DNA from: Streptomyces sp. NBRC 110611
GTDB lineage: Bacteria > Actinomycetota > Actinomycetes > Streptomycetales > Streptomycetaceae
Assembly: GCF_001590865.1 (NCBI RefSeq)
Contig: NZ_BBUY01000008.1
Span: 186,001 to 250,000, forward strand
Reading direction: 5' to 3'
Length of the DNA: 64,000 bases
Made by a program: the position numbers and the translations under genes. The notes under the pieces were generated by a model that saw only the letters and a program-made list of their open reading frames with translations, was not told the origin of the DNA and made no database searches. Positions 41,679-49,827 of the stretch are shown here, in pieces; the first letter of the stretch is position 1; each line of letters begins with the position of its first letter.

Positions 41679-42395
41679 TCAGACCCCCATCGCCCCGAGC
41701 GCCGATCCGGCCGCGAAGGTGACCGCCATGGCCAGCGCCCCGCCGCCCATGTTCCGCAGCACCGCCGGCCGCTCCGGCGCGGCACCCAGCCGGGCGCTGG
41801 CCCAGCCGCACAGCGCCAGCGCACCGAGCACCGCGGCCGCCGTGATCCACAGCCGGTGCCCGGCGGGCAGCAGCACGATCGCCAGCAGCGGCAGCAGTGC
41901 GCCGGCCGTGAAGGCCAGGAAGCTGGCGCCGGCCGCGTGCCAGGGCTGGGTGAGTTCATCGGGATTGATGCCCAGCTCGACCTCGGCGTGGGCGCGCAGG
42001 GCGTCATGCCGGGTCAGCTGCTCGGCGACCTCCCGGGCGAGCTGCGGCTCCAGGCCCTTGCCGGCCAACAACTCGGTGAGCTCGGTGAGTTCCGCCTGCG
42101 GTTCGGTGGCCAGCTCCCGCTTCTCCTTGGCCAGCGCGGCCCGTTCCGCATCGCGCTGGGTGGAGACCGATACGTACTCACCGGCCGCCATCGACATCGA
42201 CCCGGCCAGCAGTCCGGCCAGACCCGCCGTCAGCAAGGTGCCACGGTCGCCGGTCGCGCCGGCGACCCCGACGACCAGGCCGGCGGTGGAGACGATGCCG
42301 TCGTTGGCGCCGAGGACCGCGGCCCGCAGCCAGTTGAGCCGGCTGCCGAGCGCGCCGCCGTGTGCCTCGTCGTGGTCCGGTGTCCGCGCAGTCAC
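41679..42395 (-). CDS. VIT1/CCC1 family Fe/Mn transporter
   Basis: 238 residues. TM1 has LRAAVLGANDGIVSTAGLVV, the family's conserved first helix, TM2 has GLLAGSMSMAAGEYVSVSTQ with the metal-translocating Met/Glu residues, and a charged Glu-rich cytoplasmic segment (about 80-140) resembles the metal-binding domain of plant VIT1. Three C-terminal helices follow. It probably moves Fe2+ or Mn2+ out of the cytosol. GTG 42395 has no strong ribosome site. Divergent from the membrane-protein gene at 42512. Confidence 0.9.
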   Translation of the reverse strand: MTARTPDHDEAHGGALGSRLNWLRAAVLGANDGIVSTAGLVVGVAGATGDRGTLLTAGLAGLLAGSMSMAAGEYVSVSTQRDAERAALAKEKRELATEPQAELTELTELLAGKGLEPQLAREVAEQLTRHDALRAHAEVELGINPDELTQPWHAAGASFLAFTAGALLPLLAIVLLPAGHRLWITAAAVLGALALCGWASARLGAAPERPAVLRNMGGGALAMAVTFAAGSALGAMGV

Positions 42396-42511
42396 GGCCA
42401 GAGCGTCTCATCCCGGCCGGTCACGGACCTCCCGACGCGACCGTGACGTGAGCGTTCCCCCGTCCGACGCCCACGCCCCGCCCCGGTGTGGCCGGTGGTA
42501 GAAACAGCCAT

Positions 42512-43153
42512 ATGCCCGCACCGCCCCCGTCCCCGTCCCCCTCCCCGTCCCAGCCTTCGCCGCAGCCCCCGCCCACTCTCGTCCGGCGGGCGCCCCGCGG
42601 ACCCGCACCGCGCCGTCGGCTGTGGTGGCACCGGCTGATCTTCGGGCTCTGGTACCGGCCGGTGGACGTCATGGACGAGGCGCGGGACCGCAGTGCGTGG
42701 AGCGCGGCCGTACTGCTCTCCTTGATCAGCGGCGGCGTCGGCGTGGTCTCGGCGGACGCCTTCCACACCCAGTGGGCGGTCGACCACGGCGCGGCCCTGC
42801 AGCTCGTCGGACTGGCCGAGGCAGGGGTGCTCGCCGCCAGCCTCGCGCTGGGTGCGGTCACCCATGCGATAGCCCGCACGCTGGGCGGCAACGGCCGCTT
42901 CGCGCCGACCGCGAGCCTGTTCATCGTGCTCTTCTGGGTGACGGACCTGCCGCGGCTGGCGATCGCCGCCTGGCTGCCGACGGACGCCACCTTCGTACAG
43001 GCCGCGACCTGGACGACCTGGGGGTTCGGTTACGTCCTCGCGGTGCTGCTCATACGGGGCCAGCACCACCTGTCGACAGTGAAGTCCGCGGCGACGGTGT
43101 CGGTGCAGATGCTGGCCGCACTGGCGCTGCTGAAGCTGGGCCCGATGCGCTGA
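42512..43153 (+). CDS. YIP1-like membrane protein
   Basis: 213 residues. A Pro/Ser-rich N-terminus (PAPPPSPSPSPSQPSPQPPP), then five hydrophobic segments: WSAAVLLSLISGGVGVVSAD, LVGLAEAGVLAASLALGAV, ASLFIVLFWVTDLPRLAIAA, WTTWGFGYVLAVLLI and SVQMLAALALLKLG. The amphipathic entry VMDEARDRSAWSAA resembles YIP1-domain proteins; the function is unknown. ATG 42512 is preferred to the in-frame start at 42488. A TAGAAA box lies 12 bases upstream. Confidence 0.6.
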   Translation: MPAPPPSPSPSPSQPSPQPPPTLVRRAPRGPAPRRRLWWHRLIFGLWYRPVDVMDEARDRSAWSAAVLLSLISGGVGVVSADAFHTQWAVDHGAALQLVGLAEAGVLAASLALGAVTHAIARTLGGNGRFAPTASLFIVLFWVTDLPRLAIAAWLPTDATFVQAATWTTWGFGYVLAVLLIRGQHHLSTVKSAATVSVQMLAALALLKLGPMR

Positions 43154-43245
43154 GTGCACTGCGAACGGGTACGACCGGGTGCGACCGGGTGCGACCGGGG
43201 TGCGGCGGGGCACCGGCGCGGGTGGTGTGGCGTCAGCTCGGCTGG

Positions 43246-43566
43246 TCAGCTCCGGCTGGTCAGCTGCCGCACGAGGCCCTCGAACGCCTCCCGTTCCTCG
43301 GCCGTCAGCTGTACACACTCCGCCGGCGGCCCGGCCGGGCCGGTCTGCCGTGGCACCGTGCCGAGCAGCTCCGGTACTGCGGGCACTTCCTCCGGGCCGC
43401 GCCCCCGCTCCGTGTAGCGGGCCCGCATCTCCCGTCGGTCCCGCCGCATGGCCGTCTCGTATCGCCCGTATCGCAGCAGTCTGACGAGTACGACGGCCCA
43501 GACAACGGCCACCGTGAGAAGTACGCCGAGGCCGATCTGCTGCAGAATCGATACAGAGGGGAGCAT
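43246..43566 (-). CDS. Small single-pass membrane protein
   Basis: 106 residues: one N-terminal membrane helix (GLGVLLTVAVVWAVVLVRLL) followed by a basic segment (RYETAMRRDRREMRARYTER) and a short helical C-terminus with EREAFEGLVRQLTSRS. ATG 43566 has GGGAGGA at good spacing. No family is recognised. Its 3' end faces the YIP1-like gene across a 92-bp gap that contains GTGCGACCGG repeats. Confidence 0.7.
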   Translation of the reverse strand: MLPSVSILQQIGLGVLLTVAVVWAVVLVRLLRYGRYETAMRRDRREMRARYTERGRGPEEVPAVPELLGTVPRQTGPAGPPAECVQLTAEEREAFEGLVRQLTSRS

Positions 43567-43760
43567 GCGGTCCTCCCGGAGGGATGAGGCGCTGGGCTGA
43601 AGCCAGTAGACACCACACTTCAGGCCCGGCAACAGAGGATTCTGGGACTAAAGTCCTGAAGTGACGCATCTCCTATGACATTTCCCCTCATTTCCGATGT
43701 GAACACCTCCGAACACCGCGCGGCTGTGCCACAAGAGCCACCCGAGGCCGCTCCCCAAGA

Positions 43761-43796
43761 GGCCAACAGGGCGGGGTATGCCCGGCCCTGTTGGCC
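43761..43796 (+). other. Strong 12-bp stem-loop upstream of the CoA-transferase
   Basis: GGCCAACAGGGC pairs exactly with GCCCTGTTGGCC, with further GGG/CCC pairing inside. A second hairpin follows at 43801-43826 (GGACGC...GCGTCC). Both lie in the leader of the gene at 43871. Confidence 0.7.
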
Positions 43797-43870
43797 GGTG
43801 CGGACGCTTCCGCCGGCGAAGGCGTCCTTTGACGATGTCGGCACACCGCCCGCGACATGAGGAGACACAC

Positions 43871-45076
43871 GTGCCGCAGCCACACCCCGGTCCCCAACCT
43901 CAGCCACAGCCCACCGCCCTGGACGGCGTTCTCGTCGCCGACTTCAGCCGGGTACTGGCCGGCCCGCTGGCCGCCGCGACGCTCGCCGACCTGGGCGCCG
44001 AGGTCATCAAGGTGGAGCGGCCGGGCACCGGCGACGACACCCGCGCCTGGGGCCCGCCGTTCGCCGCGGAGGGGACCGCCGCGTACTTCGACGCCGCCAA
44101 CCGCTCCAAGCGCGGCCTGGCCCTGGACCTCGGCGACCCGGACGACGCGGCCGCGGCCCGCGAGTTGGCTCGCCGGGCCGATGTCCTGATCGAGAACTTC
44201 CGCCCCGGCTCACTGGCCAAGTACGGCCTGGACCCCACCGCCACCCGCGCCGCCAACCCGGGCCTGGTGCACTGCACCATCACCGGCTTCGGCTCCGGCC
44301 CGGGCGCCCGGCTGCCCGGTTACGACTTCGTCGTGCAGGCCGTCGGAGGGCTGATGAGCATCACCGGCGAACCGGGCGGCACCCCGCTCAAGGCAGGGGT
44401 CGCGCTGGTGGACGTGCTGACCGCGAAGGACGCCACGACCGGCATCCTCGCCGCGCTGCGGCACCGCGACCGCACCGGCCGGGGCCAGCTCGTGGAGGTG
44501 AACCTGCTCTCGTCCCTACTGGGTTCACTGGTCAACCAGGCGTCCGGGCACCTGGCCACCGGCCGGGACCCGGGCCCGATGGGCAACCGCCACCCGAGCA
44601 TCGCCCCGTACGAGACACTGGCCTGCCGGGACGGGCAGCTGCTCGCGGTGGCGGTGGGCAACGACCGCCAATTCCGGATGCTGACCGAGACGCTGGGGGC
44701 GCCGGAACTTGCGTCGGATGCCCGGTTCGCCCGGAATCAGGACCGGGTGAGGAACCGTACGGACCTGATAAAGGCACTGGAGGAGCTGCTGGCCGCCGAC
44801 ACCCCGGGGCGCTGGGCGGAGCGGCTGACCGCCGCCTCCGTCCCGTGCGGCCCGGTCAATACCCTCTCCGAGGCACTGAAGCTGGCCGAACGACTCGGGC
44901 TCGACCCCGTGGCACTCGTCGGCGAGGGCCGGATCCCACAGGTCGCCAGCCCGCTCCGGCTCTCGGGGACACCGGTGCGCCCGCCCTCGGCGCCACCCCG
45001 CCTGGACGAGGACGGCGCCCTGCTGCGAACCTGGCTGTCGGGACCGGCCAACCACCCCCTGCCGCCGCGAATGTGA
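43871..45076 (+). CDS. CaiB/BaiF family III CoA-transferase
   Basis: 401 residues. Hallmarks: LDGVLVADFSRVLAGPLAAA, LGAEVIKVERPGTGDDTRAW, ANRSKRGLALDLGDPD, VLIENFRPGSLAKYGLD, with the catalytic Asp region PGYDFVVQAVGGLMSITGEP and CGPVNTLSEALK near the C-terminus. It moves CoA between carboxylic acids by an ordered mechanism. The acid is not evident; no adjacent CoA-ester pathway genes are present. GTG 43871 follows GAGGAG. A Pro/Gln-rich N-terminal tail (PQPHPGPQPQPQP) is unusual. Confidence 0.93.
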   Translation: MPQPHPGPQPQPQPTALDGVLVADFSRVLAGPLAAATLADLGAEVIKVERPGTGDDTRAWGPPFAAEGTAAYFDAANRSKRGLALDLGDPDDAAAARELARRADVLIENFRPGSLAKYGLDPTATRAANPGLVHCTITGFGSGPGARLPGYDFVVQAVGGLMSITGEPGGTPLKAGVALVDVLTAKDATTGILAALRHRDRTGRGQLVEVNLLSSLLGSLVNQASGHLATGRDPGPMGNRHPSIAPYETLACRDGQLLAVAVGNDRQFRMLTETLGAPELASDARFARNQDRVRNRTDLIKALEELLAADTPGRWAERLTAASVPCGPVNTLSEALKLAERLGLDPVALVGEGRIPQVASPLRLSGTPVRPPSAPPRLDEDGALLRTWLSGPANHPLPPRM

Positions 45077-45183
45077 CGTTCGTCACAACGCAACCCCGGC
45101 CGCAACCAAACTCGCCCGCTCGCGCTGTTTACCAGCACGGAATCAGACAACGAACCACACAACACCCCCGTATGGAGCAGCTC

Positions 45184-46503
45184 GTGACATCGCCGGACAA
45201 CTCCGTGGCCGCTCGGTCCCGCACCCCGCACCAGCTCCTCCAGGCGGCCGGGCAGCAGGCTCCGGGCGCGCCGCGCCGTGCCCGACGGGCGCGCCGGACG
45301 CTGACCGTGACCGCCCTGTTCGCGGCGGGTGCGCTGGCGCTGTCCGCCTGCGGCGGCGACGCGTCGGCCGGTGGCGCCGACGACGGCAAGAACGGCCAGG
45401 CCGGTGCGGACGCCGCGGCCAAGAAGGACGCCTCGGAAGCGAAGATCACGGTCTCCGCCAAGAACGGCGCCACCGACGCCAGCATCAATGACACCGGTGT
45501 GAAAGTCACCGGCGGCAAGTTGACCGACGTCAAGCTCACCGTCGCCGGCACCGGCGCCGCCGTGGAAGGCGCCATATCTGCCGACGGCACGTCCTGGAAG
45601 CCCGGCGCCCAGCTGGAGCGCGGCACCAAGTACAAGGTCGTGGCGAACGCCAAGGACGCCAAGGGGCGCGCGGCCACCGAGAACGTCACCTTCACGACGG
45701 TCTCCTCGGCGAACAGCTTCATCGGGACGTACACCCCGGACAACGGCGCGAAGGTCGGCGTCGGCATGCCGGTGTCCTTCAACTTCGACAAGTCCATCAC
45801 CAACAAGAAGGACGTCCAGTCCCACATCACGGTGACCTCCGACGGCGGCCAGGAGATCGTCGGCCACTGGTTCGGCTCCCAGCGCCTGGACTTCCGGCCG
45901 AAGGACTACTGGAAGGCCGGCTCCAAGGTCACCATGAAGATCGACCTGGACGGGGTGAAGGGCGGCGACGGCATCACCGGCGTGCAGTCCAAGACGGTGT
46001 CCTTCACGATCGGCCGCTCGCAGGTCTCCACGGTCGACATGAAGACCCAGATGATGACGGTCGAGCGGGACGGCAAGACGTACAAGTCCATCCCGATCTC
46101 CGGCGGCAGCTCCGAGCACCCGACCTACAACGGCCAGATGGTGATCTCGGAGAAGTTCAAGCAGACCCGTATGGACGGCTCGACGGTCGGCTTCGGCGGT
46201 GAGTACGACATCAAGGACGTCCCGCACGCCATGCGGCTGTCGAACTCGGGCACCTTCATCCACGGCAACTACTGGGGCGACCCGTCGATCTTCGGCAACG
46301 CCGGCACCAGCCATGGCTGCGTCGGCCTGCGCGACAACAAGGGCGGCGGTGGCGACACCCCGGGCAAGTGGTTCTTCGACGAGACGCTCGTCGGCGATGT
46401 CGTCATAGTCAAGAACTCGCACGACAAGACCATCCAGCCGGACAACGGCCTCAACGGCTGGAACCTGTCGTGGGCGGACTGGAAGGCCGGCAGCGCGGCC
46501 TGA
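45184..46503 (+). CDS. L,D-transpeptidase lipoprotein with Ig-like domains
   Basis: About 439 residues. An Arg-rich N-region and hydrophobic stretch end in the lipobox LSAC (about residue 54), so the protein is tethered to the outer membrane face by a lipidated Cys. Two Ig-like modules (about 85-270) precede the YkuD catalytic domain with THGCVG-type site FIHGNYWG and GTSHGCVGLRDN (Cys about residue 380). Domain order matches mycobacterial Ldt enzymes that make 3-3 peptidoglycan cross-links. GTG 45184 is preferred (GGAG six bases ahead); ATG 45172 is an in-frame alternative. Confidence 0.95.
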   Translation: MTSPDNSVAARSRTPHQLLQAAGQQAPGAPRRARRARRTLTVTALFAAGALALSACGGDASAGGADDGKNGQAGADAAAKKDASEAKITVSAKNGATDASINDTGVKVTGGKLTDVKLTVAGTGAAVEGAISADGTSWKPGAQLERGTKYKVVANAKDAKGRAATENVTFTTVSSANSFIGTYTPDNGAKVGVGMPVSFNFDKSITNKKDVQSHITVTSDGGQEIVGHWFGSQRLDFRPKDYWKAGSKVTMKIDLDGVKGGDGITGVQSKTVSFTIGRSQVSTVDMKTQMMTVERDGKTYKSIPISGGSSEHPTYNGQMVISEKFKQTRMDGSTVGFGGEYDIKDVPHAMRLSNSGTFIHGNYWGDPSIFGNAGTSHGCVGLRDNKGGGGDTPGKWFFDETLVGDVVIVKNSHDKTIQPDNGLNGWNLSWADWKAGSAA

Positions 46504-46530
46504 CCCGTCCCCGTATGACGGCGCGAGCGT

Positions 46531-46584
46531 GAACAGGGCGGTGGCCCGGTCCCTTCCGGAAGGGACCGGGCCACCGCCCTGTTC
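46531..46584. terminator. 54-bp perfect palindrome, bidirectional terminator
   Basis: Two exact 27-base arms (starting GAACAGGGCGGTGGCCCGG) meet at TTCC/GGAA between the convergent L,D-transpeptidase and hrdD genes. Either transcript would form a very stable hairpin. Confidence 0.9.
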
Positions 46585-46623
46585 ATCGACTTACGGGTCG
46601 ACGAGGCTCAGGCGGTCAGGCGG

Positions 46624-47625
46624 TCAGGCGGCCTCGTCGAACCCCGTGTCGCGCGCCATCCGCTTCAGCTCCAGCAGCGCATGCTTCTCGATCTGCCGGA
46701 TCCGCTCACGGGTCAGGCCGTGCTGCTTGCCGACCTCGGTCAGGGTGCGCTCGCGGCCGTCCTCGATGCCGTAGCGGGCCTTGATGATCGAGGCGGTGCG
46801 GTGGTCGAGGCGGTCGATCAGATCCTCCAGCTCCTCGCTGCGCAGCAGCGTGAGCACGGACTGCTCGGGCGAGGCCGCGGAGGTGTCCTCCAGCAGATCG
46901 CCGAACTGGGTGTCGCCGTCGTCGTCCACGGACATGTTGAGGCTCACCGGGTCGCGCGCCCAGTCCAGGACGTCGGTGACGCGGGCGGGCGTGGAGCCCA
47001 GCTCGCTCGCGACCTCCTCCGGCTCCGGGTCGCGGCCGTTCTCGCGGTTGAACTCGCGCTGCACCCGGCGGATCCGGCCCAGCTCCTCGACGAGATGCAC
47101 GGGCAGCCGGATCGTGCGCGACTGGTCGGCGATGGAGCGGGTGATGGCCTGGCGGATCCACCACGTCGCGTACGTGGAGAACTTGAAGCCCTTGGTGTAG
47201 TCGAACTTCTCCACCGCACGCACCAGACCGGCGTTGCCCTCCTGGATCAGGTCCAGCAGGGGCAGACCGGCACGCGGATAGCGCCGGGCGACGGCGACGA
47301 CGAGCCGGAGGTTGGAGCGGATGAAGACGTCCTTGGCCTTGGCGCTCTCCGCGGCCAGCGCCTCGAGCTCCTCACGGCTGGCACCTGCGGCGTTGCCGTC
47401 GGCGACCTCGCCGTCCAGGATCTGCTGGGCGTAGACGCCCGCCTCGATGGTCTGGGACAGCTCGACCTCCTTGGCGGCGTCGAGCAGGGGCGTACGCGCG
47501 ATCTCGTCGAGGTACATGCCGACCAGGTCGCGGTCGGCGATCTCCCCGCCTACGGCGCGAACACTGTTGGCCCCGTCAGAATCGCTGGTGCTTTCCTGGC
47601 GACGGGCGACGGCACGGGTTGCCAT
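46624..47625 (-). CDS. hrdD: RNA polymerase sigma factor HrdD (group 2 sigma-70)
   Basis: 333 residues. Region 1.2 is GEIADRDLVGMYLDEIARTP, region 2 runs through SNLRLVVAVARRYPRAGLPL and FSTYATWWIRQAITRSIADQ (-10 recognition), region 3 follows, and region 4 has LTEVGKQHGLTRERIRQIEK (-35 recognition HTH). Region 1.1 of the housekeeping HrdB is missing, which places it in group 2; the start MATRAVARRQ and end ARDTGFDEAA match what I recall of HrdD rather than HrdA or HrdC. ATG 47625 has AAGGGAG upstream. A consensus sigma-R promoter lies about 210 bp upstream. Confidence 0.9.
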   Translation of the reverse strand: MATRAVARRQESTSDSDGANSVRAVGGEIADRDLVGMYLDEIARTPLLDAAKEVELSQTIEAGVYAQQILDGEVADGNAAGASREELEALAAESAKAKDVFIRSNLRLVVAVARRYPRAGLPLLDLIQEGNAGLVRAVEKFDYTKGFKFSTYATWWIRQAITRSIADQSRTIRLPVHLVEELGRIRRVQREFNRENGRDPEPEEVASELGSTPARVTDVLDWARDPVSLNMSVDDDGDTQFGDLLEDTSAASPEQSVLTLLRSEELEDLIDRLDHRTASIIKARYGIEDGRERTLTEVGKQHGLTRERIRQIEKHALLELKRMARDTGFDEAA

Positions 47626-47831
47626 GCGTGTGCTCCCTTTGCGATGTTGGGGTCTCCCCTGCTCGAACGAAGCCGAGAGCCCGGGGAAGGTCGCGGGACG
47701 GTGGGCGGGCCGGTGGCGGCATCGATGACCGTGCGTCCACGGCGGTGCACCGACTGCGATGGCTGTGCACCCACCGTGTATCCACCGCACATCGACTGCG
47801 ATGCTTGCCGAGTGGCCCGTCCGATGGAAAC

Positions 47832-47857
47832 AACGGCTGGAATCCGGACAGAATTCC
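47832..47857 (-). promoter_or_regulatory. Sigma-R (SigR) promoter of hrdD
   Basis: On the minus strand GGAAT (47857-47853), exactly 18 bases, then GTT (47834-47832): a perfect match to the disulfide-stress sigma factor consensus GGAAT-N18-GTT. Control of hrdD by sigma-R is known in S. coelicolor. Confidence 0.85.
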
Positions 47858-47917
47858 CACGCGGCTCCGATATTTTTCTGATCATGCAGTACCCTGCCCC
47901 CTCGCAGAGGAGGTCGC

Positions 47918-48112
47918 ATGCCGGTCGAGCACGGGGAAGTGCAGGTCAGAGCGGCCGTCGAAGCAGACCTCCAGGCCCTTACGGATCTTCACCACAGCTA
48001 CATCCGTGAGACCTGCATCACCTTCGACACGGAGCCCTTCACCGCCGAGCAGCGTCGCCCGTAGTTGCTCTCCCACCCAGAAGACGGTCCCCACCGCCTT
48101 CTGGTTGCCCAG
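47918..48112 (+). pseudogene. GNAT (phosphinothricin-type) acetyltransferase, nonsense and truncation
   Basis: After AGAGGAGG the frame reads VQVRAAVEADLQALTDLHHS, then YIRETCITFDTEPF and EQRRP, clearly the start of a PAT-like N-acetyltransferase. Codon 49 (48062-48064) is TAG where the family has Trp, and the same frame continues LLSHPEDGPHRLLVAQ before homology stops at about 48112. About 100 C-terminal residues, including the acetyl-CoA site, are missing. So the gene has both a point nonsense mutation and a deletion. The intact ribosome site suggests recent loss. Confidence 0.8.
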
Positions 48113-48255
48113 CCCGCGCCCGAGCCCGGCAACGCGCCCCTCACCCCCACACACGCGCCGCGTCCGGACCCCGCCCCTGATCCAGTTGACGCGCCCGGCC
48201 CCCGGGTGTCGCCTGGATGGAAGGGCGGGGGAAGGGCAAGCGAGAGGAGCCCGCC

Positions 48256-48813
48256 ATGGACCAGCACGCCCGCCGGCACGGCGGCAGGGCCGCCGGCTCA
48301 CACGGCACGGTCGAGACCGAACACGGCGCGACGCCGGAGACCGGCGACCGGCCCCCCGAGCAGACCTCCCGCCTGGCCGCCATGGCCGGACGCGTCCCGC
48401 CGACCGTGTCCCTGCCGATCATCGCGGCGCTCGCCTTCGGCTGCTTCACGATCTTCCGCGCACACGCCGCCGGCATGAAGGGCGGCCCCGCCCTCCTCTA
48501 CGGCGTGGCCGCAGCCGTGGTCACCGGCGCCCTGGGGCTCGTCGTGGTGCACTTCCAGAGGACCATGCTCACCGAGACCCGGGCGATCGCGTACGGCGCG
48601 CTCTTCGGCGCGGCGGTGGGCTGGAACTACAGCCTCGGCGGAGAGACCGTCCTCAAGTCCTCCGGCTTCGGCTTCGCCCTGGGCGCGGTCATGCTCGTCA
48701 CCGCCCTCTACATCTTCCGCACGCACCGCGTCCGCGAACCCCACGGCGAACACCGCCCCCACGAGCGCCGCTTCCTCCCCCCGGGCACCCACCGAGCCCT
48801 CCCCACCCGCTGA
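48256..48813 (+). CDS. Membrane protein of unknown function
   Basis: 185 residues. A charged, His-rich N-terminus (about 50 aa) is followed by four hydrophobic segments (VSLPIIAALAFGCFTIFRAH; ALLYGVAAAVVTGALGLVVV; IAYGALFGAAVGWNYSLGG; FALGAVMLVTALYIFRTH) and a basic His/Arg-rich tail. I do not recognise a family. ATG 48256 follows GAGAGGAG. Same strand as the broken acetyltransferase and the flavin-fold gene at 48919. Confidence 0.75.
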   Translation: MDQHARRHGGRAAGSHGTVETEHGATPETGDRPPEQTSRLAAMAGRVPPTVSLPIIAALAFGCFTIFRAHAAGMKGGPALLYGVAAAVVTGALGLVVVHFQRTMLTETRAIAYGALFGAAVGWNYSLGGETVLKSSGFGFALGAVMLVTALYIFRTHRVREPHGEHRPHERRFLPPGTHRALPTR

Positions 48814-48880
48814 GGCCCGCCGCGCCGCGGTGGCAGCCACACACGTCCGTCCTCACACCGTGCACCCCGATCGCGGCTCC

Positions 48881-48911
48881 TTGACCTCAAGCGCGATCGA
48901 GGTCCTAGCTT
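48881..48911 (+). promoter_or_regulatory. MerR-type promoter with 19-bp spacer and dyad
   Basis: TTGACC (48881-48886), 19 bp, TAGCTT (48906-48911). The spacer region carries GACCTC (48883-48888) and GAGGTC (48899-48904), an inverted repeat with a 10-bp gap, similar to SoxR/MerR boxes. The predicted start of transcription coincides with the ATG at 48919. Confidence 0.72.
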
Positions 48912-48918
48912 CGAAGGC

Positions 48919-49341
48919 ATGACCGCCACTCCGGACACACCACCCGTCTTCACACCCACGGAACGCGCATACCTCGCCGGGCAGCCACTGGCCCGCCTGG
49001 CAACCACCGGCCCGGGCGGCGGACCGCAGGTCCGCCCCGTCGGCTTCGTCCTGAACGACGACGGCACCATCGACATCGGCGGCCCCGCACTGAGCCGCAG
49101 CCAGAAATACCGCAACGCCCAGGCCCGTCCCGAAGTCTCCCTCCTTGTGGACGACATAGCGCCGGCCGACGACCCGGTCGCACCCGGCTGGGGCCGCGGG
49201 GTGGAGATCCGCGGCCGCGCCGAACTGCTGACCCTCGACGCACCGCCGATGTACCCCGACTTCTTCAGCAACGACGTGATCCGCATCCACCCTCGCCGGA
49301 TCATCAGCTGGCACCTCGAACCGGACGCTGCGCTTGGCTGA
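48919..49341 (+). CDS. PPOX-class F420-dependent oxidoreductase-like protein
   Basis: 140 residues with the split-barrel flavin/F420 fold: FTPTERAYLAGQPLARLATT, PQVRPVGFVLNDDGTIDIGG, and SRSQKYRNAQARPEVSLLVD, then VEIRGRAELL and a final IRIHPRRIISWHLE. The family uses deazaflavin F420 or FMN to reduce small compounds. It is probably leaderless, as the -10 of its MerR-type promoter is seven bases upstream. No merR gene is adjacent; the regulator must be elsewhere. Confidence 0.88.
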   Translation: MTATPDTPPVFTPTERAYLAGQPLARLATTGPGGGPQVRPVGFVLNDDGTIDIGGPALSRSQKYRNAQARPEVSLLVDDIAPADDPVAPGWGRGVEIRGRAELLTLDAPPMYPDFFSNDVIRIHPRRIISWHLEPDAALG

Positions 49342-49800
49342 CCTTCCCACGTTGTCGTCTGCGGCGCCGTACCTTCCGTTTCGCCGTGGCGCCTGCGGCG
49401 GGCGTGGGTTTGTCGGGTGCGGGTCCGCTCCTCCGGACTGCCGTCCTGCGGAGCGGCCCCTCCCGTGAGGGGGAGGAAAGACGGTGAGTGGGGGCGTACG
49501 CGAGGGGTCCACTGCGGACACGTACAGGGTTACGGTCACCCCCACCGGTCGTTTCCCACCCACGGTAGGGGGCGCACCGCAGGACGCCAGTCCGGAGGGG
49601 CGCACCCGTGACGTACAGCCCCGCGCAGCGGAAAACAGCCCGCCGCCAGGCGCCACGGCGAGAAAGCCAACAACGTGGGAGGGCAGCCAAGCGCAGCGGA
49701 ACGGCGAGAAAGCCAAAAACGTGGGAAGCAGGCCAAGCGCAGCGGACCGGCCCTACGACCTTCGGTGTACGCGGCGTAGGACGGAAGCCCGTTCCGGGGC
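49342..49800. repeat. 460-bp intergenic element: imperfect inverted repeat plus 46-bp tandem repeat
   Basis: The left arm (about 49342-49475) and right arm (about 49545-49683) are imperfect inverted copies; both contain CGCCGTGGCGCCTG and CTCCGGACTG blocks on opposite strands. Two 46-bp direct copies follow (49656-49701 and 49702-49747), beginning CGGCGAGAAAGCCAA. No transposase is encoded. Open frames across it on both strands look spurious. It resembles the dispersed non-coding repeats found in Streptomyces genomes. Confidence 0.8.
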
Positions 49801-49827
49801 GGTATGGGGCGACCTAGCCTCGGGGGC

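Noticed and set aside
43675..43860. 61-codon frame before the CoA-transferase
   Set aside because: It runs through the two strong hairpins, which are better explained as leader structure; no ribosome site.
49304..49690. 128-codon minus-strand frame in the repeat element
   Set aside because: It spans the inverted repeat, and its translation is repetitive Arg/Gly; the element looks non-coding.
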